From: an uncultured Clostridia bacterium | Lineage (GTDB): Bacteria; Bacillota; Clostridia; Christensenellales; UBA1242 | Reading direction: 5' to 3' | DNA: 64,000 nt | Assembly (NCBI GenBank): GCA_934746515.1 | Contig: CAKVFH010000001.1 | Location: forward strand, 103,226 to 167,225 | In this document: positions 34,926-44,358 of the stretch, piece by piece | Layout: every line of letters begins with the position of its first letter | Position numbering within the stretch: position 1 is the first letter of the stretch | The notes under the pieces: model-generated | The model's database searches: none | Told to the model about the DNA's origin: nothing | The model's input: only the letters and a program-made list of their open reading frames with translations | Position numbers and translations under genes: made by a program

Positions 34926-34961
34926 TTATTCAGTTTTTATTGAAAGGAGGTGAAACAGAAC

Positions 34962-35141
34962 ATGACAACAGTTAAAGTTGGCGATAATGAAAGCCTTGAC
35001 AGCGCTCTCAAAAGATGGAAGAGAAAATGTCAAAAAGACGGTATCATTGGTGATATCAGAAAGAAAGAGGCTTATGTTAAACCTTCAGTTGCTAAAAAAT
35101 TAAAAAGTGAAGCAGCTAGAAAAAGAGCTAGAAAAGGCTAA
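34962..35141 (+). CDS. rpsU: 30S ribosomal protein S21
   Basis: 59 residues from ATG 34962, preceded by AAAGGAGGT with normal spacing; the GTG at 34950 overlaps that site and is not used. The sequence 'TVKVGDNESLDSALKRWKRKCQKDG' and the basic tail 'KLKSEAARKRARKG' are those of S21, which helps start-codon selection on the 30S subunit. Confidence 0.95.
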   Translation: MTTVKVGDNESLDSALKRWKRKCQKDGIIGDIRKKEAYVKPSVAKKLKSEAARKRARKG

Positions 35142-35147
35142 ACAATT

Positions 35148-35180
35148 AAAAGCAGGTTTCAATTTGGAACCTGTTTTTCT
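35148..35180 (+). terminator. Terminator of rpsU
   Basis: AGCAGGTTTC, loop AATTT, GGAACCTG and TTTTT. Confidence 0.85.
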
Positions 35181-35413
35181 TTTGCTTAATTTAGTTTAAA
35201 ATAAATAAATTACTAATTTTGTTACCACACCAAATAACAAGCACTTTATTTCAACACCTAAAAGGTTTACTTTCATAAAAATCACTTAACTAAAATGGGT
35301 GGACGAGTGAGTAGATTTGTTTTCTCATCTTTCACAAATTTTACACATAAAAAATTTGTTTAAGCCAGCGTAAGTTCAGTATTTCATTCAGATGAAATTT
35401 ATTTGACTTAATT

Positions 35414-35503
35414 TGTTATAATTTGTCTTATTTTGAAGAATGCAACATTTCTTTAACAATAAGAAATAAAATGTTTCTAGACTTTTTTGTGAAGGAGATT
35501 GTT
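35414..35503 (+). promoter_or_regulatory. Promoter and 5' leader of the 109-residue gene
   Basis: An extended -10 TGTTATAAT at 35414-35422 with only a weak -35, then a leader of about 75 bases containing a hairpin (ATTTCTT and AAGAAAT arms, 35448-35468) before AAGGAG. The 35181-35413 stretch upstream is AT-rich with no feature seen. Confidence 0.5.
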
Positions 35504-35833
35504 ATGTCAAATAACACACTAAAACAACTCGCACTAAAGGCAAAAAAAAGATTAAGCACAGTAGGACAAACAATATCTCAAAAGCAAACAACGGCATACT
35601 TAAGCCAAACAACTTATGCTTTGGTTGCTAACTTGCAAGATATAAAAGACGACCCACTATACGAAAAAGTTAAAAAATTGGTTACCAGAGATGATTTTTA
35701 TAGTCCAATTGCAGAACTAACAGATCACAAAATTTATGACAAATTATCTCAAACGGAAAAAGAAAGATATGTCATTGACTTATCAAAAAGATATGTTGAG
35801 CTAAAGGAACATTTTTTAAAGAATGGAATCTGA
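35504..35833 (+). CDS. Small helical protein of unknown function
   Basis: 109 residues from ATG 35504, with AAGGAG upstream; the frame open to 35423 includes the leader and is less likely. Predicted all-helical, basic N-terminus (TLKQLALKAKKRLSTVGQTISQK), more acidic C-terminus (DKLSQTEKERYVIDLSKRYVELKEHF). No membrane segment, signal or motif. Possibly a small DNA- or ribosome-associated protein, by basic character only. Confidence 0.7.
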   Translation: MSNNTLKQLALKAKKRLSTVGQTISQKQTTAYLSQTTYALVANLQDIKDDPLYEKVKKLVTRDDFYSPIAELTDHKIYDKLSQTEKERYVIDLSKRYVELKEHFLKNGI

Positions 35834-35837
35834 TAGC

Positions 35838-35870
35838 AATAAAAAATGGTGCAAATTGCATCGTTTTTTT
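35838..35870 (+). terminator. Terminator before pcrA
   Basis: AAAAAATGGTGCAA pairs with TTGCATCGTTTTTTT with a small loop and one G-U pair, ending in seven T. Confidence 0.7.
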
Positions 35871-35873
35871 ATT

Positions 35874-35901
35874 TTGATATAAGGAAGTGTTATGCTAAAA
35901 T
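35874..35901 (+). promoter_or_regulatory. Promoter of pcrA
   Basis: TTGATA at 35874-35879, 16 bases, TAAAAT at 35896-35901 with an upstream TG making an extended -10. Confidence 0.65.
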
Positions 35902-35921
35902 AGTGTGGTAAGGAAACACTA

Positions 35922-38192
35922 ATGGAAGACGAAATTTTATCAAACTTAAATGAAGAACAAAAACTGCCTGCATCAACCATAAATGGGCCGGTGTTAGTTA
36001 CTGCTGGAGCGGGTAGTGGAAAAACCAGAATGCTCACGCATAGAATTGCATACATGGTTAAATCTTTGGGAATCAGTCCATCGAATATTTTGGCGATAAC
36101 TTTTACAAACAAAGCCGCAAATGAAATGAAAGAAAGACTCTCAAACATGATTGACGACCTTGGCGACATGTGGGTTTGCACTTTCCACGCAATGTGCTCA
36201 AAAATTTTGAGATACAACATCTCACTTTTGGGTTACACAAGCAGTTTTTCGATTTATGGCGACACAGAAAAATCAAGAACTATCAAGAGAATTTTGGAGA
36301 ATAAAAAAACTGAAATCAATGCCGAAACATTCGCTTGGCACATTTCTAATGCAAAAAATAATTTATTCTCACCAGAAAAATATTCAACCTTTATTAGAGA
36401 TAAAAAGAAATGTGAAATAATCACATCGGTTTATGAAGAATATGAACAAGAACTAAAGAAAGCAAACGCGCTTGATTTTGATGATTTACTCTGCAAAACC
36501 TATGAACTTCTCGTTAAAAATCCAGACACTCTAAACTATTATCAAAACAAATTTAGATATATTCATGTTGACGAGTTTCAAGACACAAACACCGCTCAAT
36601 ATCAGCTGATTAAACTCCTTGCGGGCGACAATAACAATGTGTTTGCGGTTGGTGATGAAGATCAATGTATTTATTCTTGGCGTGGGGCAGAAGTTGCCAA
36701 TGTGAAGCAATTTACAATTGATTTTAAGGGTTGCAAAATCTTTAAACTTGAACAAAACTACAGATCCACAAAAAAGATTATTGGTCTTGCTAACAAACTA
36801 ATCAAAAACAATGTTTCAAGAATTGAAAAAAATCTTTGGACAAGCAATGAAGATGGTGCGGAAGTTGAACTGAAGCAAACTTACAACGATATTGAAGAAG
36901 CCGAATTTGTTGCTGAAAAAATAAGCAGTCTTGTTGCACATGGCGCACAGTTTAAAGATTTCGCAATATTGATGCGTGTAAACGCGCTATCCAGAATTTT
37001 GGAAGAAAAACTTTTAACCTACAACATTCCATATAAAATTTATGGTGGCTTCAAGTTTTTTGAAAGAAAAGAAATCAAAGACACTGTTGCATATCTTCAT
37101 TTGCTAACAAACCCAAATGACACTGACGCAACAATCAGAATGCTGGGGTTCCCTAAAAAGGGCATTGGCGATGTAACAATCGCAGAAATTCAAAAACTTG
37201 CTGAAGCAAACAGCGTTTCAATGATGGATATCATCAATAATCCAGAGCAATTTGGAGTGACAAACGCGCTTGCTAAAAAGCTTTTGCCAATTCAAGATTT
37301 GTTTGTTGACTTAAATCAAAAAATGAGTGAAATGCCACTCGATGAATTTGCAAGCTACATGATTGAAAAGGTGCAAATTAAAGAGTCTATTGGAACAAAA
37401 ACAGAAGAAGATGAAAACAAGTGTTTGAACATTGATGACTTTGTGAAATCTGTAACCGAATTTACTGAAGCAAACGAAGGGGCTGGCATTGATGAATTTT
37501 TGCAAAGTATAACACTCATGCGCGACATTGATAGCCTAGATGATGAAGAAAACTATGTCACGCTCATGACAATTCACTCGGCAAAAGGGCTTGAATTTAA
37601 CACTGTATTTTTGATTGGTTTAAATGACGGATTGTTTCCACTTTCAAGAGCAATCAATAGCGCGGACACAAACGAGCTTGAAGAAGAGCGCAGACTTATG
37701 TATGTTGCAATAACCAGAGCAAAGAAAAAGTTATATTTGTCAAGACCACGAGTTAAGTTTAATTATGAGTCAAAACGAATGGACTACACAATGCAATCGA
37801 GATTTTTGGAAGAAATGTTTGACGACCTTAAAAACAAAAAGCAAGCAAGTTCCGTCTTTAAAACAACACTTGATGAAAGCGGATTTGGAAATGCAATTTC
37901 AAAGAGAGAGTCAAGAGAATCACTATCTGAAAACATGGCTTCGCACATCAACATTGTCAATGTTTCTGGAACAAAAACAAACTCTGTTTCAAGCGCAAGC
38001 GCAAACAAAATTAGTCCGTCAGAATACTCGAAATTTAAAACTGGCGTGAAGGTAAAACATCCACACTTTGGATATGGTATCATAACTTTAGGTGTAACAG
38101 ATTTTGCCAGTGCATTTGTCACAATCAAGTTTGATTCAGTCGGAATTAAAACACTATCACTAAAATATGCAAATTTGGAAATAATAGAATAA
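35922..38192 (+). CDS. pcrA: ATP-dependent DNA helicase PcrA/UvrD
   Basis: 756 residues. Superfamily 1A motifs in order: 'VTAGAGSGKTRMLTHRIAY' (Walker A, about residue 27), 'ITFTNKAANEMKERL', 'YIHVDEFQDTNTAQYQLI', 'VGDEDQCIYSWRGAEVAN', 'LEQNYRSTKKI', 'LMTIHSAKGLEFNTVFLIGLNDGLFP', 'EEERRLMYVAITRAKKKLYLS'. The C-terminus 'GVKVKHPHFGYGIITL' is the Tudor-like domain that contacts RNA polymerase. It acts in repair and in removing RecA and R-loops. ligA follows 21 bases later, the usual pcrA-ligA pair. Confidence 0.97.
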   Translation: MEDEILSNLNEEQKLPASTINGPVLVTAGAGSGKTRMLTHRIAYMVKSLGISPSNILAITFTNKAANEMKERLSNMIDDLGDMWVCTFHAMCSKILRYNISLLGYTSSFSIYGDTEKSRTIKRILENKKTEINAETFAWHISNAKNNLFSPEKYSTFIRDKKKCEIITSVYEEYEQELKKANALDFDDLLCKTYELLVKNPDTLNYYQNKFRYIHVDEFQDTNTAQYQLIKLLAGDNNNVFAVGDEDQCIYSWRGAEVANVKQFTIDFKGCKIFKLEQNYRSTKKIIGLANKLIKNNVSRIEKNLWTSNEDGAEVELKQTYNDIEEAEFVAEKISSLVAHGAQFKDFAILMRVNALSRILEEKLLTYNIPYKIYGGFKFFERKEIKDTVAYLHLLTNPNDTDATIRMLGFPKKGIGDVTIAEIQKLAEANSVSMMDIINNPEQFGVTNALAKKLLPIQDLFVDLNQKMSEMPLDEFASYMIEKVQIKESIGTKTEEDENKCLNIDDFVKSVTEFTEANEGAGIDEFLQSITLMRDIDSLDDEENYVTLMTIHSAKGLEFNTVFLIGLNDGLFPLSRAINSADTNELEEERRLMYVAITRAKKKLYLSRPRVKFNYESKRMDYTMQSRFLEEMFDDLKNKKQASSVFKTTLDESGFGNAISKRESRESLSENMASHINIVNVSGTKTNSVSSASANKISPSEYSKFKTGVKVKHPHFGYGIITLGVTDFASAFVTIKFDSVGIKTLSLKYANLEIIE

Positions 38193-38213
38193 AAAACGCA
38201 AAATAGGTGCAAA

Positions 38214-40184
38214 ATGGTTGAAAAAAGTAGTGAAATCACTCAAAAAATGGAAAATTTAATTGAAAAAATCAATAAGGCAAGCTATTCATATTATGTTCTT
38301 GACAACCCAATTATCTCTGATAAAGAGTGGGATGAAATGTATTATGAACTTTTGGATCTTGAAAAAGAATCGGGGATAGTTTTGCCAAATTCTCCGTCAT
38401 TAAAGGTTGGTGGAGATGTTCTTGAAGGTTTTAAAAAGATAACTCACACAAAAAAACTTATGAGCCTTGGAAAAGCACAAACCATTGAAGAAATTATTGA
38501 CTGGAACAACCGCAATCAAAACATTTTTGAATTCAAGCCAGAGTTTTCAGTTGAGTATAAATTTGACGGACTTTCTCTCGCAATCACTTACGACGGTGGC
38601 AAACTCGTTCAAGCTGCAACTCGTGGCAATGGCGAGATTGGTGAAGATGTCACCGCGCAGGTGAAAACAATTAGAACTGTTCCGCTTGAAATAGCTTATA
38701 AAGGACTTGTTGTAGTTCAAGGTGAAGGCATAATAAAATTATCGGAACTCGAAAAATATAATAGAACTACTGACGAGAAACTTAAAAATGCTCGAAACGC
38801 TGTTGCTGGGGCAATCAGGAACCTTGACCCAAAAGTTACTGCAAAAAGAAAGCTCGATTTCTTCGCATACAACATAAACTTTGCGCCAGAACTCGAATTT
38901 AAAACACAAGTGGAAATGTTCGACTTTTTAAAAAAGCAAGGTTTTCTTGTTGGAAAGTTTTTCCACATTGTTCATTCAATTGATGAAATCATTTCGCTCA
39001 TCAAACAAACTGAAAAGGTTAGAGATTCGCTCGACTACTTAATTGACGGAATGGTTATTAAGGTTAATAACACAAACATCAGAGAGCGTTTGGGTGTCAC
39101 CGAAAAAGTGCCAAGATGGGCAGTGGCTTACAAATTTGAAGCAGAAGAAACTTCAACCATTTTAAACTCAATCACATGGCAAGTTGGCAGAACCGGAAAA
39201 ATCACACCTGTTGCAGAACTTGAACCAACAGAGCTTTGCGGTGTAACAATAAAAAGAGCAACACTTAATAACTATAACGATATTTTAAGAAAGCGTGTGA
39301 AGATTGGTGATCGTGTTTTCATCAGACGAAGCAACGATGTTATCCCTGAAATTTTGTCTGTTGCGGAAAGCTACGACACTTCAAAAGCAATTGAAAAGCC
39401 AACAAATTGTCCTTGTTGTGGGGCGGTTTTGGAAGACACTGAAACAGAGCTTTATTGTCCAAATCATTTAGGTTGCAGAACACAAATTGTTTTGAAACTC
39501 ACGCAATTTTCAAGCAGAAACGCAATGAATATTGAAGGATTGTCAATCAAAACCTTTGAACAGCTTTATGACAACTTTGGCATTTGCTCATTTTCGGATA
39601 TCTATAAACTTACCAGTGAAAAACTTGCATCGCTTGAAGGTTTTAAGGATAAGAAAATTTCAAACATATTGTCTAGCATTGAAAAAAGTAAGCACAGCAA
39701 GCTTCCAGCATTTATCTTCGCGCTGGGCATTGACGGGATTGGAATAAAAACTGCAAAACAGCTTGCAAAACACTATAAATCAATAGAAAATCTGCAAAAG
39801 GCAAGCATTGAAGAACTTGTCACTCTTGACGATATTGCAGAAATCACTGCAACAGATATTCATCACTATTTTGCTGATGAACAGAATAAAAAAGAGCTTG
39901 ACGAACTATTAAATAATTTCGTGCATATTGAAGAGCAGGTTGCAACCACAACTGGCGGATTCTTTGCAGGGAAAAAAGTTGTTTTAACTGGAACACTTGC
40001 AAAATTTTCAAGAAGCAAGGCAGAAGAAATTATTGAATCGCAGGGCGGAAGCACATCATCATCTGTAACTGGAGCAACAGACATTGTGCTTGTGGGTGAA
40101 AACCCTGGAAGCAAGTTCGACAAGGCAAAAAAGCTTGGCATTTACATTATGAGTGAAGAAGAATTTGTTTCACACCTAAAATAA
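38214..40184 (+). CDS. ligA: NAD-dependent DNA ligase LigA
   Basis: 656 residues, full length. The N-terminal Ia domain 'INKASYSYYVLDNPIISDKEWDEMYYELLDLE' binds NAD; the nucleotidyl Lys is in 'EYKFDGLSLAITY' near residue 115. A zinc finger has four Cys ('CPCCGAVLEDTETELYCPNHLGC'), followed by HhH repeats and a C-terminal BRCT domain ('GKKVVLTGTLAKFSRSKAEEII'). It seals nicks in replication and repair. AGGTG precedes the ATG. Confidence 0.97.
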   Translation: MVEKSSEITQKMENLIEKINKASYSYYVLDNPIISDKEWDEMYYELLDLEKESGIVLPNSPSLKVGGDVLEGFKKITHTKKLMSLGKAQTIEEIIDWNNRNQNIFEFKPEFSVEYKFDGLSLAITYDGGKLVQAATRGNGEIGEDVTAQVKTIRTVPLEIAYKGLVVVQGEGIIKLSELEKYNRTTDEKLKNARNAVAGAIRNLDPKVTAKRKLDFFAYNINFAPELEFKTQVEMFDFLKKQGFLVGKFFHIVHSIDEIISLIKQTEKVRDSLDYLIDGMVIKVNNTNIRERLGVTEKVPRWAVAYKFEAEETSTILNSITWQVGRTGKITPVAELEPTELCGVTIKRATLNNYNDILRKRVKIGDRVFIRRSNDVIPEILSVAESYDTSKAIEKPTNCPCCGAVLEDTETELYCPNHLGCRTQIVLKLTQFSSRNAMNIEGLSIKTFEQLYDNFGICSFSDIYKLTSEKLASLEGFKDKKISNILSSIEKSKHSKLPAFIFALGIDGIGIKTAKQLAKHYKSIENLQKASIEELVTLDDIAEITATDIHHYFADEQNKKELDELLNNFVHIEEQVATTTGGFFAGKKVVLTGTLAKFSRSKAEEIIESQGGSTSSSVTGATDIVLVGENPGSKFDKAKKLGIYIMSEEEFVSHLK

Positions 40185-40350
40185 AAACCAGTAAAAAATC
40201 AATTTTTGGCAGGGCTAAAACAAATTTTTATTACAAAGCAATGACAAAAAAACAATAAAAATTAAAACAAACCGCAATCAAGCTGATTTATTAAAACAAA
40301 TTTATTTTTAAAAAGTTGTTAAAAACTATTGCATTTTGGGTGGTGTGTTG

Positions 40351-40359
40351 TGTTATAAT
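40351..40359 (+). promoter_or_regulatory. Extended -10 promoter of rpoZ
   Basis: TGTTATAAT, an extended -10, with no clear -35 at the usual distance. The 40185-40350 gap shows no other feature. Confidence 0.5.
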
Positions 40360-40390
40360 ACCACTGACAAAATGAAAAGGAGTGACATCT

Positions 40391-40600
40391 ATGTCTTGGT
40401 TAAATCCACCTATTGAAAAAGTTATTGAAGAAGCAGGAAACAAATACATTTTGTGTTCTTTGGTTGCAAAAAGATCAAAAGAGCTTTTGCTTAACAAAGG
40501 CGAGTTTTTTAAAGACCACCAAAGAGTTAAACCTGTTGAATACGCTAGTCGCGAATATTACAGAGGATATTTTTCTATCGCTAAACAAAACAACGATTAG
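40391..40600 (+). CDS. rpoZ: RNA polymerase omega subunit
   Basis: 69 residues from ATG 40391, with AGGAG eight bases before; the GTG at 40382 is part of that site. 'LNPPIEKVIEEAGNKYILCSLVAKRSKEL' and 'HQRVKPVEYASREYYRG' match omega, which helps assemble RNA polymerase. The gmk gene that usually precedes rpoZ is not here. Confidence 0.88.
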   Translation: MSWLNPPIEKVIEEAGNKYILCSLVAKRSKELLLNKGEFFKDHQRVKPVEYASREYYRGYFSIAKQNND

Positions 40601-40620
40601 TTAAAATTTATTAGACAGAC

Positions 40621-40660
40621 TTGTCAAGTTAGTATATAATTTATATATACTAACTTTTTT
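40621..40660 (+). terminator. Perfect 13-bp hairpin: rpoZ terminator overlapping the priA promoter
   Basis: Arms AAGTTAGTATATA (40626-40638) and TATATACTAACTT (40644-40656), a five-base loop, then TTTT. The same DNA gives a possible priA promoter: TTGTCA at 40621-40626, 17 bases, TATATA at 40644-40649. Confidence 0.7.
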
Positions 40661-40671
40661 TATGGGGTTTT

Positions 40672-42873
40672 ATGATTATTGGCAAAATTATTATTGATAT
40701 AGCTAGCAGTTTGGTCGACAAGGTGTTCGACTATATTTTGCCTGACGAAACTTACCAAATCGGCATGCGCGTTTATGTGCCTTTTGGAAAAATTGTCAAA
40801 GAAGGCTATATTGTTGACATTTCAAATGAATCAAGCTACGACGACAAGAAACTTAAAACCGTCATTTCTAAAATTGATAACTTTCCAGTAATTTTAAAAG
40901 AACAGCTCGAGCTCGCGTCTTTCATGAAGCAAAAATTTCACACAGGACTTTGCGATGCAATCAGATTGTTTTTGCCAAGCGAAATGCGACTTGGGAAAGT
41001 AAAAGAGCTTATCAAAATTGACTGCTACATTGAAGATGAAGACAAAGCTAAAGAATATTTGTCTAGCACACGAAAAAATGCAACCGGCATCATTGGAATT
41101 ATAAACGAGCTTTTAAGCAAGGGGACAGTCAGTCAAGCAGAGCTGAACAAAAAATTTAACAGTGCATCACTAAAAAAGCTTATCAGCGATAAAATTGTGA
41201 AAACAAGGGAAGTAAAAGTTAATCGAAAACCTTATGAAAACATAACTACAAACTTAACTGTTGTAACGCTCACAAAAACACAACAAGAAGTTGCAGACAG
41301 AATCACCAGCGAAAACAATGTTTATCTTTTGCATGGCGTTACTGGAAGCGGAAAAACCGAAGTTTACATGCACTGCATGCAAGAAATTTTAAAGCGTGGA
41401 AAAACCGGCATTATGCTTGTGCCAGAAATTTCGCTAACACCGCAAGTGCTTTCAAATTTCCGTTCAAGATTTGGTGGAGATGTTGCACTTTTGCACTCTG
41501 GTTTGTCGGCTGGCGAAAGATTTGACGAGTGGAAACGAATTCTGTTTGGAGATGCAAAAATTGTTATTGGTGCAAGGTCTGCAATTTTTGCGCCACTTAA
41601 AAATATTGGACTTATTGTTATTGATGAAGAGCATGATAATTCATATAACAGTGACAGCAACCCGAGATATAGCACCATTGAAGTTGCAAAAAAGCGTGCG
41701 GAACTTGACGGCGCATCGCTGGTTCTTGGAAGCGCAACGCCGTCGCTCGTTAGCTATCACAATGCAATGACTGGCGCATATCAACTTTTGGAAATGAAAG
41801 AAAGAATCAACAAACGCGAACTTCCACCAATCACAATTGTGGACATGGGTGAAGAAATCAGGCAGGGCAACAACGGAATATTCTCGCTGGCGCTAAAAGA
41901 AGCACTTCATAAAACACTTTCAGAAGGCAACCAAGCAATGCTGTTTATAAACCGTCGTGGTTTTGCATCATTTTTGATGTGCAAAAAATGCGGATGGGTG
42001 GCAAAATGCGATGCTTGCGATGTCTCGCTGGTTTACCATAAATATGAAAGAGCTTTGAAATGCCACTATTGTGGAAACAGATTCAGAGTTTTAACCGAGT
42101 GCCCTGAATGTCACAACACCGAACTTTCGACTGGTGCAACAGGAACAGAAAAAGTTGTTCAAGAGCTTCAAGAGCTTTTCCCAGACATAAAAATCGGCAG
42201 AATGGACAACGACACCACAAAGACAAAGGATTCACATTTGAAAATCCTTTCAGATTTCAGGGCTGGAAAAACAAAAATTTTGGTTGGCACGCAAATGATT
42301 GCGAAAGGTCACGATTTTCCAAGTGTTACGCTGGTTGGGATTATTGATGCAGACATAAGCTTGTATCAATCGTCATATTCCGCCACCGAGCAAACATTCC
42401 AGTTGATTACCCAAGTTGCTGGGCGTGCAGGGCGTGCGGACAAGTCTGGCGAAATTATTTTGCAGACCTATGTTCCAAAGCATTATGTTTACAGGCTTGC
42501 AAGTTTCTATGATTATCCAGCATTCTATAAAAAGGAAATCAACTTAAGGCAAGTCACAATGTATCCGCCTTTTGCGACAATTGTGCGCATTTTGTGCTCA
42601 TCAGGCGATGAAAATCTTGCAAAAGAACAAGCAAAGGTGTATTATGATGAAGTTAAGAAAATTCAGAGCGAGTTTTCAAAAGACTTTATTTATTTTGGGG
42701 TTATGAAATCGCCAATCGGAAAAATTCAAAACAAATATCGAATTCAGATTCTGCTTCGACTCAAGCGCGACCACGAAGACGAAATCATTTCAAGGTTATT
42801 TGAACTTCTTGACACGAATAAAAATAGTAATGTCAATGCATTTATTGAAATCAACCCACAAAATTTAAGTTAG
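40672..42873 (+). CDS. priA: Primosomal helicase PriA
   Basis: 733 residues, full length. The N-terminal DNA-binding domain begins 'IIIDIASSLVDKVFDYILPD'. Walker A is 'LLHGVTGSGKTEVYMH', DEAH-like 'IVIDEEHDNSYNSDSNPRY'; a double zinc-binding region 'CKKCGWVAKCDACDVSLVYH' with 'CHYCGN' and 'CPECHN' follows, then 'GTQMIAKGHDFPSVTLVGI'. PriA restarts stalled forks. The order priA-def-fmt is conserved in Bacillota. Confidence 0.97.
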   Translation: MIIGKIIIDIASSLVDKVFDYILPDETYQIGMRVYVPFGKIVKEGYIVDISNESSYDDKKLKTVISKIDNFPVILKEQLELASFMKQKFHTGLCDAIRLFLPSEMRLGKVKELIKIDCYIEDEDKAKEYLSSTRKNATGIIGIINELLSKGTVSQAELNKKFNSASLKKLISDKIVKTREVKVNRKPYENITTNLTVVTLTKTQQEVADRITSENNVYLLHGVTGSGKTEVYMHCMQEILKRGKTGIMLVPEISLTPQVLSNFRSRFGGDVALLHSGLSAGERFDEWKRILFGDAKIVIGARSAIFAPLKNIGLIVIDEEHDNSYNSDSNPRYSTIEVAKKRAELDGASLVLGSATPSLVSYHNAMTGAYQLLEMKERINKRELPPITIVDMGEEIRQGNNGIFSLALKEALHKTLSEGNQAMLFINRRGFASFLMCKKCGWVAKCDACDVSLVYHKYERALKCHYCGNRFRVLTECPECHNTELSTGATGTEKVVQELQELFPDIKIGRMDNDTTKTKDSHLKILSDFRAGKTKILVGTQMIAKGHDFPSVTLVGIIDADISLYQSSYSATEQTFQLITQVAGRAGRADKSGEIILQTYVPKHYVYRLASFYDYPAFYKKEINLRQVTMYPPFATIVRILCSSGDENLAKEQAKVYYDEVKKIQSEFSKDFIYFGVMKSPIGKIQNKYRIQILLRLKRDHEDEIISRLFELLDTNKNSNVNAFIEINPQNLS

Positions 42874-42881
42874 GAGATATT

Positions 42882-43385
42882 ATGGCAATTAGAAAAATTA
42901 TAAAAGAAGGCGACGATATTTTAAGAAAGGTTTCAAAACCTGTTACTGACTTTGACGAAAATCTCGGCGCATTGCTTGATGATATGTTTGAGACAATGAA
43001 AAAGAACGAAGGTGCTGGACTTGCTGGCGTTCAAGTTGGGGTGTTAAAGCGTTTGTTTGTTATGAAAGCTGGCAAAGAGCCTTATGAATGCATAAACCCA
43101 ACCATTCTCAAACAAGAAGGCGAAAACAACATTCAAGTTGAAGGATGCTTGTCTATTCCTGGAAAATGCGGACTTGTTGACAGACCAAGAAAAGTTTGGG
43201 TTGAATTTCAAGACAGAACCGGCAAAAAAATCAGCAAAAAATTCACTGGTTTTGAAGCAAGATGTTTTTGTCATGAATCTGACCACCTTGACGGAATTTT
43301 ATATTCAGACAAGGCAACCGAAATGTTTAAAGACAGAAATGAATATGTGAAATATGAACAAAAGAAACAAAATGGGGGAAACTAA
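42882..43385 (+). CDS. def: Peptide deformylase
   Basis: 167 residues. The three PDF motifs are 'GAGLAGVQVG' (residue 43), 'EGCLSIPG' (residue 87) and 'CHESDHLDG' (residue 129). The catalytic Glu and two His are kept, but the residue before the HExxDH motif is Cys instead of the usual Gln. It removes the formyl group from nascent proteins and pairs with fmt, which it overlaps by one base (TAATG). Confidence 0.95.
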   Translation: MAIRKIIKEGDDILRKVSKPVTDFDENLGALLDDMFETMKKNEGAGLAGVQVGVLKRLFVMKAGKEPYECINPTILKQEGENNIQVEGCLSIPGKCGLVDRPRKVWVEFQDRTGKKISKKFTGFEARCFCHESDHLDGILYSDKATEMFKDRNEYVKYEQKKQNGGN

Positions 43386-44350
43386 TGAGAATTGTATTTT
43401 TAGGAACACCAATCTTTTCTGTGAAGTGTCTTGATAGACTCATTCACTCTAACCATGAAGTGGTTGCAGTTGTAACTCAACCAGACAAGCCAAGCGAACG
43501 CGGAAACAAAATCGAATTTTCTGAAGTCAAAAAATATGCAATTGCAAACAATATTCCATTGTTTCAGTTTAACAAAATTTCAAGAGACGGACTTATTGAC
43601 CTTAAGGCTTTGAATCCAGACATTATGGTTACTGCTGCTTATGGACAAATTTTGTCTCAAGATGTTTTAAATATTCCAAAATATGGCGTTATAAATGTGC
43701 ACGCGTCAATCTTGCCAAAATATAGGGGCGCTTCACCAATTCAAACCGCCATCATCAACGGCGACACTGAAACTGGCGTAACCATTATGAAAACCGAAAC
43801 TGGTCTTGACACTGGCGACATCATTGATATTGTTAAAACTCCAATCTTTGAAAATGAAACCGCTGGCGAACTCACTGACAGACTTGCAGACCTCGGCTCA
43901 AATCTTTTAATGGAAGTTTTGTTTAATATTGAGCATGGAACTGCGAAATTTGTTCCACAAGAACATTTCAATGCAACAGTTACATCAAAAATCAAAAAAG
44001 ATGACTGCGTTATCAACTGGCAAAAATCTACAAAAGAAATCAAGTGTCTTATTCTTGGCACAAACCCAAATCCAATTGCAAGAACACTTTTGGGCGACCA
44101 AATTGTTAAAATCTACAGAGCAAAAATTGCAAACATTGAACTTACTGAAGAAGACAAGAAACTTGCAAATGGCACAATTTTGCCAAGAAGTTCAATAAAG
44201 GCTGGCGTTTTTGTTAAAACTGTAGATGGAGCACTTGAAATTATTGACATGCAAATGCCTGGCGGAAAAATCTTGCCAGCAAAAGTGCTTATCAATGGCA
44301 GAAAAATCAATCCTTATGATGCTTTTAAAACAGTAATACAAATTTTTTAG
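43385..44350 (+). CDS. fmt: Methionyl-tRNA formyltransferase
   Basis: 321 residues. 'MRIVFLGTPIFSVKCLDRL' at the start, 'INVHASILPKYRGASPIQTAIINGDTETGVTIMKTETGLDTGDI' (about residues 103-147) holding the formyl-folate and catalytic residues, and a C-terminal OB-type domain. It formylates initiator Met-tRNA. Confidence 0.97.
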   Translation: MRIVFLGTPIFSVKCLDRLIHSNHEVVAVVTQPDKPSERGNKIEFSEVKKYAIANNIPLFQFNKISRDGLIDLKALNPDIMVTAAYGQILSQDVLNIPKYGVINVHASILPKYRGASPIQTAIINGDTETGVTIMKTETGLDTGDIIDIVKTPIFENETAGELTDRLADLGSNLLMEVLFNIEHGTAKFVPQEHFNATVTSKIKKDDCVINWQKSTKEIKCLILGTNPNPIARTLLGDQIVKIYRAKIANIELTEEDKKLANGTILPRSSIKAGVFVKTVDGALEIIDMQMPGGKILPAKVLINGRKINPYDAFKTVIQIF

Positions 44351-44358
44351 GAGAACAA

